Source of the DNA: Tepidibacter aestuarii
GTDB lineage: Bacteria > Bacillota > Clostridia > Peptostreptococcales > Peptostreptococcaceae
Direction of reading: 5' to 3'
Assembly (NCBI RefSeq): GCF_934924865.1
Contig: NZ_OW235315.1
Span: 3,162,001 to 3,226,000, forward strand
Length of the DNA stretch: 64,000 nucleotides
The position numbers were made by a program, and so were the translations under genes. Below are positions 9,613 through 18,652 of this stretch, piece after piece. The notes under the pieces are model-generated. The model was not told where the DNA came from and did no database searches. It saw only the letters and a program-made list of their open reading frames with translations. Every line of letters begins with the position of its first letter. The stretch's first letter is position 1.

Positions 9613-9725
9613 AAAAATTCGTCTAATGCTACGCATTGACTCATGTCGCCAACGAGTCCTATGGACTCCGTTGCTCAAAATAGTTGAGACTATAGTACTT
9701 TCATCAATGTTATACACAAGTTGAA
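9613..9725 (+). repeat. two-hairpin dispersed repeat, copy F2a
   Basis: Begins AAAAATTCGTCTAATGC and contains hairpin 1 (AATGC-TAC-GCATT), the spacer TGACTCATGTCGC, hairpin 2 (CAACGAGTCC-TAT-GGACTCCGTTG) and then CTCAAAATAGTTGA. The same arrangement recurs at 53247 (F2b) and, shortened, at 33899 (F2c); decayed pieces lie near 11700 and 16620. It sits between tdk and rpmE, just upstream of the tdk ribosome binding site. No coding capacity. Confidence 0.75.
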
Positions 9726-9858
9726 AATATTATAATTTCCTATAGAGTAATCAATTCGCTTCATGCTAATGCACAGCTTAAATTAGTTGCAAATTTACTT
9801 TTTCGACCAACATTATTCATATATTTAAATTTATATTATATCTTATATAAATAAAATA

Positions 9859-9879
9859 GAGGCTGGATTAACCAACCTC
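9859..9879 (-). terminator. intrinsic terminator after rpmE
   Basis: Minus strand GAGGTTGG-TTAAT-CCAGCCTC followed by a short T-containing tract, 6 bases past the rpmE stop. Confidence 0.8.
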
Positions 9880-9884
9880 CACTA

Positions 9885-10085
9885 TTAACCAATGTTGAAT
9901 TTTTTCTTGAACTTGTCGATTCTTCCACCTTTTTCAATGTTCTTTTGCTTTCCAGTGTAGAATGGGTGACAATCTGAACAAATCTCTACTCTTATTTCAT
10001 CTTGAGTTGATCCTGCTTTGAATGTATTACCACATGCACAATGTACAGTTACTTCTTCATATTTTGGTTGTATATCTTTTCTCAT
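9885..10085 (-). CDS. rpmE: 50S ribosomal protein L31, zinc (C+) form
   Basis: Start ATG of [12 protein letters not shown] with GAGGTG six bases upstream (three extra in-frame codons upstream are part of the ribosome site). The 66-residue protein keeps the four Cys zinc motif, CAC near 16-18 and CSDC near 35-38, marking the zinc-containing L31 rather than the paralog made in zinc starvation. It follows rho, a common Firmicute order, and has its own terminator. Confidence 0.96.
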   Translation of the reverse strand: MRKDIQPKYEEVTVHCACGNTFKAGSTQDEIRVEICSDCHPFYTGKQKNIEKGGRIDKFKKKFNIG

Positions 10086-10182
10086 CTTTTTCACCTCTTT
10101 CAGCTTTTTGATTATGTTAATTTTATTTTCTTATCAATATTCAACTCTTACATTATATCATATGACTATTTTCTCTTCAAGA

Positions 10183-11553
10183 TTAAATGTTCTTATTTAC
10201 TAAATTTACAAATTCATTATTATTTTTTGTTTGTTTTAAGAATTTTATCATCTTTTCCGTATACTCCTGAGTATTGTTTCCAATCGATTTTCTAATCTTC
10301 CAAAGAAGACTCATCTCTTCACTAGTAAGAAGTAATTCTTCTTTTCTAGTTCCAGATTTCGCTATATCAACCGCTGGGAATATTCTCTTTTGAGCAAGCT
10401 TTCTATCTAAATGAACTTCCATATTTCCAGTTCCTTTAAATTCTTCAAATATAACATCATCCATTCTAGATCCTGTTTCAACTAAAGCTGTTGCAAGTAT
10501 AGTTAACGATCCACCCTGTCTTATATTCCTAGCTGCTCCAAAGAATTTTTTAGGTCCATGAAGCGCTCCAGGATCAAGTCCTCCAGATAAAGTTCTTCCT
10601 GTTGGCGGTATTGTTAAGTTATAAGCTCTTGCAAGTCTTGTAATACTATCAAGAAGTATTACAACATCTCTTCCATGCTCAACAAGTCTTTGTGCTCTAT
10701 TAAGTACCATTTCAGCTACTTTTATATGATGAGATGGTAATTCATCAAAAGTTGAATATATAACATCACCTTTTATAGATTCCTGCATATCAGTAACTTC
10801 CTCAGGTCTTTCATCTATTAAAAGCACTATAAGTTCAACATCTGGATAATTAGTAGATATACTGTTAGCTATGTTTTTAAGGAGTATAGTCTTTCCGGCT
10901 TTAGGAGGAGCTACAACAAGTCCTCTTTGTCCCATACCTATAGGTGCTATTAAATCTATTAGCCTTGTAGCTATTTGATGCTGCTCGTTTTGAAGATTAA
11001 TTCTAACATCAGGATATATAGGTGTTAATTTTTCAAAAGAAGGTCTTCTTATACTCTTTTCAGGATTTTCATTATTTATCTTTTGAACATAAAGTAATGC
11101 TCTAAACTTTTCACCGCTCTTTGGAGGTCTAGTAATACCCATTACCTTATCTCCCGTTTTCATGTTAAATCTTCTTATTTGAGATGGTGATATGTAAACA
11201 TCTTGTCCTGTTGAAAGATAGTTTGAGCCTCTCAAAAAACCATATCCATCAGGTAGTATTTCCAAAACTCCATGTGCTATATCTTGTTTTTGATCATTTC
11301 TCAACTCATTTATTACCTTCTTAGGAATATGATTATCTTGAACTTTTAACTCTTCTATCTTATTTTCAATTTTATTCTTTTTTTCGGTTTCATTCTTTTT
11401 TTCAACATCACTATTTTTTTCATTTTTATCTATATCAAGTATCATATTTATAAGTTCAAGTTTTTTGTATTTAGTTGCAGATTTTATGTTCAGTTCTTTA
11501 GCAATTTCTCTAAGCTGTGCTATGGTTTTACTTTTTAATTCTTCTTGGTTCAA
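10183..11553 (-). CDS. rho: transcription termination factor Rho
   Basis: Homohexameric RNA-dependent ATPase that ends transcription. The start is the TTG of [14 protein letters not shown], seven bases after GGAGGG, giving 456 residues. Layout: Rho_N domain (1-45), a highly charged Lys/Glu/Asn-rich linker (about 45-95) of low complexity, RNA-binding cold-shock-like domain (about 100-170 with GYGFLRG) and the RecA-type ATPase core (P-loop [40 protein letters not shown]). The charged linker is an insertion seen in many Gram-positive Rho proteins. Confidence 0.97.
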   Translation of the reverse strand: MNQEELKSKTIAQLREIAKELNIKSATKYKKLELINMILDIDKNEKNSDVEKKNETEKKNKIENKIEELKVQDNHIPKKVINELRNDQKQDIAHGVLEILPDGYGFLRGSNYLSTGQDVYISPSQIRRFNMKTGDKVMGITRPPKSGEKFRALLYVQKINNENPEKSIRRPSFEKLTPIYPDVRINLQNEQHQIATRLIDLIAPIGMGQRGLVVAPPKAGKTILLKNIANSISTNYPDVELIVLLIDERPEEVTDMQESIKGDVIYSTFDELPSHHIKVAEMVLNRAQRLVEHGRDVVILLDSITRLARAYNLTIPPTGRTLSGGLDPGALHGPKKFFGAARNIRQGGSLTILATALVETGSRMDDVIFEEFKGTGNMEVHLDRKLAQKRIFPAVDIAKSGTRKEELLLTSEEMSLLWKIRKSIGNNTQEYTEKMIKFLKQTKNNNEFVNLVNKNI

Positions 11554-11689
11554 TAGGTATCCCTCCAAATATAAAACGTTTAATTTAACCTCGGGAAAAT
11601 AAGATGTGAATATAGAAGTGAAAATCTAATAAGGTAATATTACCACTGTTATATTGCAAGGTCAAGAGAAAAAAAACAGCTTGATTTTA

Positions 11690-11790
11690 GCGTATTCTTA
11701 ATGGACATAATTAGTCCTATGGGCTCAGTTGCTTAAAACAGTTGCTACTCCTATTCATTCGTTAATTGCATGCATAAATTAGATGTGTTG
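11690..11790 (+). repeat. decayed copy of the two-hairpin repeat F2 (right half)
   Basis: The stretch TTAGTCCTATGGGCTCAGTTGC followed by TTAAAACAGTTG matches the second hairpin and trailing part of copies F2a and F2b with several changes. It lies upstream of rho and downstream of the first glpX gene. Low-complexity AT sequence fills the rest of the gap. Confidence 0.45.
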
Positions 11791-11805
11791 TAATTCCCTT
11801 ACATA

Positions 11806-11830
11806 TAAAAAAGAGAGATAAAATCTCTCT
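11806..11830 (-). terminator. intrinsic terminator after the distal glpX
   Basis: Minus strand AGAGAGAT-TTT-ATCTCTCT followed by six T. Confidence 0.85.
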
Positions 11831-11863
11831 TTATATGTATATCCATATGCTTATTTTTTATAC

Positions 11864-12832
11864 CTACTTTGCATAACTAGGTTTTGTATCCAATTTATGT
11901 ATAGCTTCTATAAATCTTATAGTTCCAGTTTCCGATCTCATTACTACAGAATGTGTATGAGCAGTTTTGTTACCTTTATATATAACTCCCTTTAAAAAGT
12001 CGCCATCAGTTATACCAGTAGCTGCAAAATAAACTTCATTTCCTTTTACTAAGTCTTCCATAGTAAGTATTTTTTTATGGTCAATTCCCATATCTAAGCA
12101 TCTTTGTTCTTCTTGTTTTTCAAAAGGAACAAGTCTACCTTGGAAATCTCCTCCCATACATTTAAGCGCTGCTGCTGCTAGTACTCCTTCTGGAGCACCT
12201 CCTATTCCTACCATCATATCTATTCCTGTGTCATCAAAACAAGTAGCCATGGCAGCTCCTACATCACCTTCATTGAATAATTTTATTCTAACTCCAGCCG
12301 CTCTGCATTCTTGTATTAATTTAGAATGTCTATCACGATCTAGCATAGTAACTGTTAAATCATCCATACTCTTATTAAGTACATTAGATAGTATGTTTAA
12401 ATTGTAGCTAACAGGATTATCTAGTTTTACAAGACCTTTAGCCTTTGGTCCAACAGCAATTTTATCCATATACATATCAGGTGCATTAAGTAAGCATCCC
12501 TTAGGTGCAAGAGCAACTACTGCAATAGCATTAGGAAGTCCTTTAGCAACACAGTTAGTTCCATCTAAAGGATCTACAGCTATATCTACCTTAATAGAAT
12601 CAACTGAGCGTCTTCCTATTTTTTCTCCGATATAAAGCATAGGTGCTTCGTCCATTTCACCCTCACCTATAACTACTTCTCCATCTATATCAATAGTATC
12701 AAACATCTTTCTCATTCCATCAACAGCCGCTTGATCCGCTATATTTTTGTCTCCTCTACCTAAGTACTTAGATCCTCCAATAGCAGCAGCTTCTGTAACT
12801 CTAACTAAATTTATAGCCAAATTTCTATCCAT
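11864..12832 (-). CDS. glpX: class II fructose-1,6-bisphosphatase (GlpX), distal paralog
   Basis: Hydrolyses fructose-1,6-bisphosphate to fructose-6-phosphate in gluconeogenesis. The 322-residue protein begins MDRNLAINLVRVTEAAA, typical of GlpX, and has the metal/substrate motifs GEGEMDEAPMLY (about 56-67) and DPLDGTN (about 87-93). ATG with GGGGGAG upstream. It is one of two tandem glpX genes separated by about 100 bp; the copies differ in many positions, so this is an old duplication or two recruited paralogs rather than a recent copy. Confidence 0.95.
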   Translation of the reverse strand: MDRNLAINLVRVTEAAAIGGSKYLGRGDKNIADQAAVDGMRKMFDTIDIDGEVVIGEGEMDEAPMLYIGEKIGRRSVDSIKVDIAVDPLDGTNCVAKGLPNAIAVVALAPKGCLLNAPDMYMDKIAVGPKAKGLVKLDNPVSYNLNILSNVLNKSMDDLTVTMLDRDRHSKLIQECRAAGVRIKLFNEGDVGAAMATCFDDTGIDMMVGIGGAPEGVLAAAALKCMGGDFQGRLVPFEKQEEQRCLDMGIDHKKILTMEDLVKGNEVYFAATGITDGDFLKGVIYKGNKTAHTHSVVMRSETGTIRFIEAIHKLDTKPSYAK

Positions 12833-12930
12833 ACCAAACTCCCCCTTTCAAGTATATCACAATATATATAATATGTTATACTACTTAAAAAGTCAACCTC
12901 TTCAACATGTATGTTCTATAAATTTTTCAC

Positions 12931-13932
12931 CTATATGTTTCCGTATTTCTCCATAAGATCTTCTATTATCTTACTCTTGTCAAGTCTATGAACAGCCTCA
13001 ACAAATCTTATAGTTCCAGTTTTAGATCTCATAACAACAGAATGAGTCTTTATTCTATTTTTATCATAACATACAGCACCTTTTAAAAGCTCACCTTCTG
13101 TTATTCCTGTTGCTGCAAAGAATAACTCATCTCCTTTAGCAATCTCATCAAGAGTTAATACTTTTTTTATGTCCTCATCATTAAGTCCAAGATCATAACA
13201 TCTAGTTTGTTCTTCATCACTCATAGGATGTAAAATTCCTTGCATATCTCCGCCCATACATTTTACAGCAGCTGCAGTTATTACACCCTCAGGTGCTCCA
13301 CCTATTCCCATTAATATATCAACACCAGTATCTTCAAAACAAGTTGCGATACCAGCAGCTACATCTCCGTCTCCAAACATTTTTATTCTAGCGCCAAGTC
13401 TTCTTGCCTCAGCAACTATTTCATCATGTCTTTCTCTATCTTGTATTATAAGTGTTAAATCAGATATTTCTTTATTTAGCGCTTTTGCAACCCTTGTTAG
13501 GTTGTTTTCTACTGAATCATTTATATCTATACATCCCTTAGCTTTAGGTCCTACTATCATCTTCTTCATATATGTATCTGGTGCATGAAGTAGACATCCT
13601 TTTTTAGCCATGGCAATTACAGCAATAGCATTTGGAAGCCCCTTAGCAATTAATGAAGTTCCATCTAAAGGATCAACCGCAATATCAACCTCCATATCAG
13701 AATCAGTTCCACATCCAACTTTCTCACCTATATAAAGCATAGGTGCCTCATCAAGCTCACCTTCACCAATAACAACTTCTCCTCTTACCTTAACACTAGA
13801 AAAAGCCTTTCTCATACCTTCAACAGCAGCCCCATCCGCTCCGTTCTTATCACCTTTACCCATAAATCTAACACTAGCAAGTGCAGCAGTCTCTGTAACC
13901 CTAACAATCTCCATCGCTAAATTTCTATCCAT
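12931..13932 (-). CDS. glpX: class II fructose-1,6-bisphosphatase (GlpX), proximal paralog
   Basis: Same enzyme family and motifs (GEGELDEAPMLY, DPLDGTS, GIGGAPEG). The start is the ATG of MDRNLAMEIVRVTET with GGGAGGA upstream, giving 333 residues; eleven extra upstream codons lack a ribosome site. Compared with its downstream neighbour it has a longer C-terminus and Ser instead of Asn after DPLDGT. The pair is transcribed together, so the cell may tune two isoforms, or one copy may have moved to another bisphosphate substrate; no evidence decides. Confidence 0.95.
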   Translation of the reverse strand: MDRNLAMEIVRVTETAALASVRFMGKGDKNGADGAAVEGMRKAFSSVKVRGEVVIGEGELDEAPMLYIGEKVGCGTDSDMEVDIAVDPLDGTSLIAKGLPNAIAVIAMAKKGCLLHAPDTYMKKMIVGPKAKGCIDINDSVENNLTRVAKALNKEISDLTLIIQDRERHDEIVAEARRLGARIKMFGDGDVAAGIATCFEDTGVDILMGIGGAPEGVITAAAVKCMGGDMQGILHPMSDEEQTRCYDLGLNDEDIKKVLTLDEIAKGDELFFAATGITEGELLKGAVCYDKNRIKTHSVVMRSKTGTIRFVEAVHRLDKSKIIEDLMEKYGNI

Positions 13933-14276
13933 AATCAACTTCCTCCCGTTAAATACAAATTTCACTTTAATTATACATCATATTTAAACATTTTGTAAAG
14001 ATATATGTCATATTTTTTATTATTTATGATATATTTCTTTTCATTTTTACTTATATATCACTAATATTTAATCTATTTATACCTATTAGTACTTAATATA
14101 TACAAAAAACCGCCAGTTATAGAGTGAATTCATACCTTTTCTTATATTGTTAATTTATTTAATTGCATTATATATTTTTTAATTAATTTACTATTGTAAT
14201 CTAATTGTAACCTTATTAAATAATCTATGTTATAAAATAAAATTAAATCTTAATATATGTAAAAGGAGTTTAAATT
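13933..14276. other. divergent intergenic region
   Basis: AT-rich spacer between glpX (minus) and the lipoprotein gene (plus). It should carry two divergent promoters; a TATAAAAT-like box at about 14231 suits the plus-strand gene. No small gene or conserved hairpin seen. Confidence 0.4.
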
Positions 14277-14966
14277 ATGAAAAACCTAAAAAAAATATCA
14301 TGTATAATACTATTTTTACTAACTTTATTATCAGTTGGATGTAATAAAAAAGATATGACCAGCTCTACTGATGTAAGCAGCAATGCAAAACAAGAGAATG
14401 TTTTAAATGACAATTCTTATGAAGTCGAATTTATTACTAATATATTTAAAACTAAGATTTATGAAGAAGATGTAGATTTAGAAATTACATATCCTCAAAT
14501 AAAAGGACTAGAAGATAAAGAGTTACAAAATAGTATTAACGAAACTATAAAAGATAAATTTCTAAGTTATAATGAAGTTCTAACTTCAGAAGGTAATGTT
14601 ATTGATGAAAGCTTGGAAATAACGTCAAAAACAGATAATGTTTTAAGTATTAAATATAATTTTGTAAATAAACCTGATGATGTTGAGTTTCATGAAGAAA
14701 TTAATATTAATATCAATATGAAAAACGGAAAATTAATAAATGCAGAAAACTTATTTAAATCTGAGGAATCTATAGAAAAAGTAAAATCAATTGTAGATGA
14801 TATTATTAAAAATGAAAATTTGAATGTTGAAAATCCAATTGGTAATGAAAATATATTCGAAAGAATATATTTTACAGATAAAAACCTTATAATTTATAAT
14901 ATTAATGATGAAAGCACTGAAATTAAAGTTCCTCTAGATGAAATATCAGACTATATAAACATCTAA
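14277..14966 (+). CDS. lipoprotein of unknown function (DUF4163-like)
   Basis: A 229-residue protein with a lipoprotein signal peptide (hydrophobic 8-20, lipobox LSVGC with Cys 22) and an acidic, Asn-rich secreted part. The segment about 45-130 (VDLEITYPQIKGLEDKELQNSINETIKDKF) resembles the DUF4163/PdaC-RsiV N-terminal module; the usual DUF3298 partner is poorly matched. GGAG precedes the ATG by 9 bases. It is a single gene facing pdxT with a shared terminator. Function unknown. Confidence 0.8.
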   Translation: MKNLKKISCIILFLLTLLSVGCNKKDMTSSTDVSSNAKQENVLNDNSYEVEFITNIFKTKIYEEDVDLEITYPQIKGLEDKELQNSINETIKDKFLSYNEVLTSEGNVIDESLEITSKTDNVLSIKYNFVNKPDDVEFHEEINININMKNGKLINAENLFKSEESIEKVKSIVDDIIKNENLNVENPIGNENIFERIYFTDKNLIIYNINDESTEIKVPLDEISDYINI

Positions 14967-14984
14967 AAAACTTTGATCTACAAC

Positions 14985-15022
14985 AGAAGGCTGTGAGTTT
15001 ATATATAAACTCACAGCCTTCT
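14985..15022. terminator. bidirectional terminator between the lipoprotein gene and pdxT
   Basis: Sixteen-bp stem AGAAGGCTGTGAGTTT paired with AAACTCACAGCCTTCT over a short AT loop. It serves the convergent genes on either side. Confidence 0.88.
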
Positions 15023-15026
15023 ATAC

Positions 15027-15602
15027 TTATATTTTATTTGTCATATCAATAAAGTACTCATGAAAAGTTGTATCATCTGTTAATTCTGGATGAAAAGAAG
15101 TCGCAAGCATATTTCCCTGACGTGCGGCTACAATATTGCTATCAACACAATGAAGTAATTCAACACTTTCACCATTATCTACAATATATGGCGCTCTGAT
15201 AAACACCATAGGAATTTCTTTTTCACATACTCCTTCAATTGCCTCTTTAGTAATGAAGCTATCTAACTGGGAACCATATGCATTTCGTCTTACTTTTATA
15301 TCCATAACTTTAAGATGAGCATCTTCATCACCGTCTAGTTCAGTTGCAAGCAGAATCATTCCAGCACATGTTCCCCATGTTGGTAGGCCATTATTTATTT
15401 TATCTACTAAAACTTCTTTGATTTTGAAGTCATCAAGTAGTTTTCCCATTGCTGTACTTTCTCCACCAGGCAAAATAATTCCATCAATATCGTCCAGTTG
15501 TTCAGCTTTTCTTATTTCAATAGCTTCATGACCTATCGATTTAATTATATTTATATGCTCTTTAAATGCACCTTGAAGTGCTAAAACACCAATTCTTTTC
15601 AT
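15027..15602 (-). CDS. pdxT: pyridoxal 5'-phosphate synthase glutaminase subunit PdxT
   Basis: Releases ammonia from glutamine and channels it to PdxS for direct PLP synthesis. The 191-residue class I glutaminase has the PGGEST motif (45-50), nucleophile Cys 79 in TWGTCAG, and His 171/Glu 173 in FHPEL completing the triad. It begins 1 bp after the pdxS stop, so the two subunits are translated from one message. Confidence 0.97.
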   Translation of the reverse strand: MKRIGVLALQGAFKEHINIIKSIGHEAIEIRKAEQLDDIDGIILPGGESTAMGKLLDDFKIKEVLVDKINNGLPTWGTCAGMILLATELDGDEDAHLKVMDIKVRRNAYGSQLDSFITKEAIEGVCEKEIPMVFIRAPYIVDNGESVELLHCVDSNIVAARQGNMLATSFHPELTDDTTFHEYFIDMTNKI

Positions 15603-15603
15603 T

Positions 15604-16479
15604 TTAGTACCCTCTATTAGCCATTCTTTCTTCTTTATCTATTGAATAAACATTGATTCCAACCATTGCTTCTCCAAGATTTTCTGATACTTCAGCTAAT
15701 ATTTTTGGATCATTAAAATGTGTAACAGCTTTAACTATAGCAGCAGCTCTTTTTCTTGGATCCCCTGATTTGAAGATTCCAGATCCAACAAATACTCCAT
15801 CACAACCAAGCTGCATCATCATTGCAGCATCAGCAGGAGTAGCAACACCACCAGCTGCAAAATTTACAACAGGAAGTTTTCCATGTTCATGAACATACTC
15901 AACCAAATGAATAGGAGCCTGTAGCTCTTTAGCAGCATTCATTAATTCTTCTTTTGATAACCCTTGAATTCTTCTAATTTCAGAGTTCATCATTCTCATA
16001 TGTTTAACAGCTTCTATAACATCACCTGTTCCAGGTTCCCCTTTAGTTCTAATCATTGAAGCACCTTCTCCAATTCTTCTTAAAGCTTCACCTAAGTTTT
16101 TAGCTCCACAAACAAAAGGAACTTTGAAATCTTTTTTATCAATATGAAGAGTTGGATCAGCAGGTGTTAAAACTTCACTTTCATCTATATAATCTATTTC
16201 TAAAGCTTCAAGTATCTGCGCTTCTACAAAATGTCCTATTCTTACCTTTGCCATAACTGGAATAGAAACAGCTTCTTTAATACCTTTTATCATCTGTGGA
16301 TCTGAAGCTCTTGCAACTCCACCATCTTTTCTGATATCAGCAGGAACTCTCTCTAGAGCCATAACTGCACAAGCACCTGCTTCTTCAGCAATCTTTGCTT
16401 CTTCTGGATTTGTAACATCCATTATAACTCCACCTTTTAGCATTTGAGCTAAGTTTTTATTCAATTCGTATCTACTCAT
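15604..16479 (-). CDS. pdxS: pyridoxal 5'-phosphate synthase lyase subunit PdxS
   Basis: Condenses ribose-5-P (or ribulose-5-P), glyceraldehyde-3-P and ammonia to PLP. The start is the ATG of [14 protein letters not shown] with GGGGGAG upstream (nine in-frame upstream codons are not used), giving 291 residues. The (beta/alpha)8 protein shows the conserved [20 protein letters not shown] segment with the ribose-binding Lys and the [19 protein letters not shown] phosphate site. With pdxT it gives the full deoxyxylulose-independent vitamin B6 pathway. Confidence 0.98.
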   Translation of the reverse strand: MSRYELNKNLAQMLKGGVIMDVTNPEEAKIAEEAGACAVMALERVPADIRKDGGVARASDPQMIKGIKEAVSIPVMAKVRIGHFVEAQILEALEIDYIDESEVLTPADPTLHIDKKDFKVPFVCGAKNLGEALRRIGEGASMIRTKGEPGTGDVIEAVKHMRMMNSEIRRIQGLSKEELMNAAKELQAPIHLVEYVHEHGKLPVVNFAAGGVATPADAAMMMQLGCDGVFVGSGIFKSGDPRKRAAAIVKAVTHFNDPKILAEVSENLGEAMVGINVYSIDKEERMANRGY

Positions 16480-16609
16480 GTTAACTCCCCCTTTAATTGT
16501 ATCCATACAATGATGGTACTTTTTCCTTTTCTAAGAATATTGTCTCATATTGTACCGTATTTAATCAATATAATTATATAAAATTGTACATTTTTTGTAA
16601 TTGTATCGT

Positions 16610-16665
16610 TACAATCATAAAGAGCTAATGGGTCTTTGTACACTCCATTGCTTAAATACTTAGAT
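16610..16665 (+). repeat. decayed fragment of the two-hairpin repeat F2
   Basis: GAGCTAATGGGTC, ACTCCATTGCTTAAATA resembles the right half of F2a with many changes. Reported only as a probable remnant. Confidence 0.3.
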
Positions 16666-16674
16666 TATCCAACT

Positions 16675-16739
16675 AAAAAATGCTGATTATTGAAATGTTA
16701 GCTACTTTTTAATAGCATTATTTCAATAATCAGCATTTT
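16675..16739 (-). repeat. nested-palindrome element, mini copy E3
   Basis: A 65-bp deletion form. The outer arms pair perfectly (TGCTGATTATTGAAAT against ATTTCAATAATCAGCA). They keep the left loop bases GTTAGCTACTTTTT but lack the whole central arm. Its outer stem matches that of E4. In minus-strand sense it starts about 30 bp after the transaldolase stop codon and ends in six T, so it should act as that gene's terminator. Confidence 0.8.
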
Positions 16740-16769
16740 CGCTCAATCACTTAACTAAAAAATATTTTT

Positions 16770-17411
16770 TTACTTAACACCTTCCCAATCCTTTAAGAAT
16801 CTCTCAATTCCAAGATCAGTCATAGGGTGCTTTAACATTTGTTCAAATATCTTATATGGAATAGTAGCTATATCAGCTCCTGCAAGAGCAGATTGCTTAA
16901 CATGCTCAGTATGTCTTATACTTGCAGATATTATCTCAGTTTCTATTCCATGCATATCGAATATATCAGATATCTCTCTTATAAGAGCTGCTCCCTCATG
17001 TCCTATATCATCTAATCTTCCAACGAATGGGCTTACATAACTAGCTCCAGCCTTTGCAGCAAGTAAAGCTTGGTTTGGAGAGAATACTAAAGTTACATTA
17101 GTCTTTATTCCTTTACCAGACATATGCTTTACAGCCTTTAATCCCTCTTTAGTCATAGGAATCTTTATAACTATATTAGGGTGAATCTTAACAAGCTCAT
17201 CAGCTTCCTTAATCATACCCTCAGCCTCTAAAGATATTACCTCAGCAGATATAGGTCCATCTACTATACTAGTTATCTCCTTAACTACCTCTTTAAAATC
17301 TCTTCCTTCTTTAGCTATTAAAGATGGATTAGTAGTAACCCCTTCAATAACTCCCCAATCATTTATCTCTCTTATCTCATCAACATTAGCTGTATCTATA
17401 AATAGTTTCAT
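16770..17411 (-). CDS. fsa: transaldolase / fructose-6-phosphate aldolase family
   Basis: The 213-residue small-type transaldolase (TalC/FSA, MipB clade) transfers a dihydroxyacetone unit in the pentose phosphate pathway. The Schiff-base Lys is K83 in VIKIPMT; TTNPSLI is at 26-32 and SPFVGRLDD follows. Family members split into true transaldolases and fructose-6-P aldolases; sequence alone does not settle which. ATG with AAGGAG upstream. It appears to be a single-gene unit ended by repeat E3. Confidence 0.92.
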   Translation of the reverse strand: MKLFIDTANVDEIREINDWGVIEGVTTNPSLIAKEGRDFKEVVKEITSIVDGPISAEVISLEAEGMIKEADELVKIHPNIVIKIPMTKEGLKAVKHMSGKGIKTNVTLVFSPNQALLAAKAGASYVSPFVGRLDDIGHEGAALIREISDIFDMHGIETEIISASIRHTEHVKQSALAGADIATIPYKIFEQMLKHPMTDLGIERFLKDWEGVK

Positions 17412-17543
17412 AAAATCAACTCCTTATATGTAATCGCTTTCATATTATATTTTAACATATATTAGCTTGTCCTATATATATTTATTTTTGCATTGGGCAT
17501 ACTAATATAAAACTTATATATTTTGCCACCAAGGAGGTTTACA

Positions 17544-18212
17544 ATGAGAAAATTATCTCTTTTTATTTTAATTATATTTATAGCATTCAATATAATGGCA
17601 TGCTTTGATTTTTCACCTTCATACCAAGAACCTGACCCTAATGAAGTACAAGAAGAAATATCTAAAGACACTCAAGCACAAAAAAGAGCTCAATCAAAGA
17701 ACGAAACACTAAAAATTGCAGATCAAGACGTAACACTATACTTTAACTTATACGATGATACTAACCTAGAATTTACAACATATATACCACAAGATATGTT
17801 AGCCTCTTCTAAAGAAGGTGATTTTTTAACAATATACTCTAACTTTAACAACAAAAAAAATAAAGACGCTAAAATAACATTCTTCTCACCAATAAAAACA
17901 GTATCATCAAATCTAGAAAACATGATCAAGGTAGCAAGAGATAACGTTACAGAAGACGGATTTGAAACAACAGATCAGACAGTTAACGACTACACACTAA
18001 TAGACGACTCTGATGAAGAGTTCGATATAATAAGAAAACAAGAAAACAAAAGTGACATAATAGGAAAAGTATCAATATTCAACCATAACGAAAGAATGTA
18101 CTACGTAATAGTTCAATATCCACGAGATTTAGAAAAAGAATTTCTTCCTAGAGCTCAAAGAATAATCTCCGATATAATGTTCTACGATGAACAATTCGAA
18201 GAAAATGAATAA
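17544..18212 (+). CDS. lipoprotein of unknown function
   Basis: Start ATG with AAGGAGG six bases upstream. The 222-residue product has a lipoprotein signal (hydrophobic core 5-18, lipobox IMAC) and a charged spacer of Gln/Lys/Glu to about residue 60. A compact secreted domain (DVTLYFNLYDDTNLEFTTYIPQDM, then IITFFSP-like strands and a final helix) follows. The fold pattern is reminiscent of PsbP/Mog1-type small lipoproteins, but I do not recognise the family. Confidence 0.75.
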   Translation: MRKLSLFILIIFIAFNIMACFDFSPSYQEPDPNEVQEEISKDTQAQKRAQSKNETLKIADQDVTLYFNLYDDTNLEFTTYIPQDMLASSKEGDFLTIYSNFNNKKNKDAKITFFSPIKTVSSNLENMIKVARDNVTEDGFETTDQTVNDYTLIDDSDEEFDIIRKQENKSDIIGKVSIFNHNERMYYVIVQYPRDLEKEFLPRAQRIISDIMFYDEQFEENE

Positions 18213-18231
18213 AAATTCGCTTATATATAAA

Positions 18232-18265
18232 AATAACTGCCTTTTTTAAAGCAGTTATTTTTTAA
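18232..18265 (+). terminator. intrinsic terminator after the lipoprotein gene
   Basis: AATAACTGC paired with GCAGTTATT over a CTTTTTTAAA loop, followed by six T. Confidence 0.88.
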
Positions 18266-18334
18266 TCTTTCTTTATAATAGGCTCAGTTACCATATTATA
18301 TTTTAATATCTCATTATTTAAGTTATTTTAGTAG

Positions 18335-18395
18335 TCTATAATTGAAATATTAGCTATTTTTTCTTTTACTCCCCCGCTTTAAAAATACACTTTTT
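18335..18395 (-). repeat. degenerate nested-palindrome element (E4')
   Basis: ATTGAAATATTAGCTATTTTTTC repeats the left arm, loop and second stem of E1-E3 with a few changes, and CGCTTTAAAAATACAC hints at the right arm. It lies next to full copy E4. Confidence 0.4.
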
Positions 18396-18412
18396 CTCTT
18401 AGCTCACAAACT

Positions 18413-18615
18413 AAAAAATGCTGATTATTCAAATGTTAGCGAATGATTTAAATATTTTTTTATAAAACTTGCATTACGTCGTTTGAATATCCGTTAAGAA
18501 AGTTCGTTGTCTGAACAAAGTGAGTTTAGAACTTTTAGGATATTCAATAAGGCGTAGTGCTTAGTTTTATTAAAAATATTTGAAACATACGCGGTATTTT
18601 AATAATCAGCATTTT
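18413..18615 (-). repeat. nested-palindrome element, full copy E4
   Basis: Outer arms 18415-18429 and 18601-18615 pair perfectly (AAAATGCTGATTATT with AATAATCAGCATTTT). The conserved loop is GTTA/GGT, the second stem starts GCG/CGC, and the third arm pairs ATAAAACT/AGTTTTAT, GCATTACG/CGTAGTGC, GAATATCC/GGATATTC and AAGTTC/GAACTT, capped by a small GTTGTCTGAACAA hairpin. In minus-strand sense it starts 38 bp after the TolC stop codon and ends in six T. Confidence 0.87.
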
Positions 18616-18652
18616 GCCTCTCAATATACCTAACTAGAAATAAGCTATATTT

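Noticed and set aside
10018..10295. Antisense frames over rpmE and rho
   Set aside because: Hydrophobic low-complexity readings opposite strongly recognised genes.
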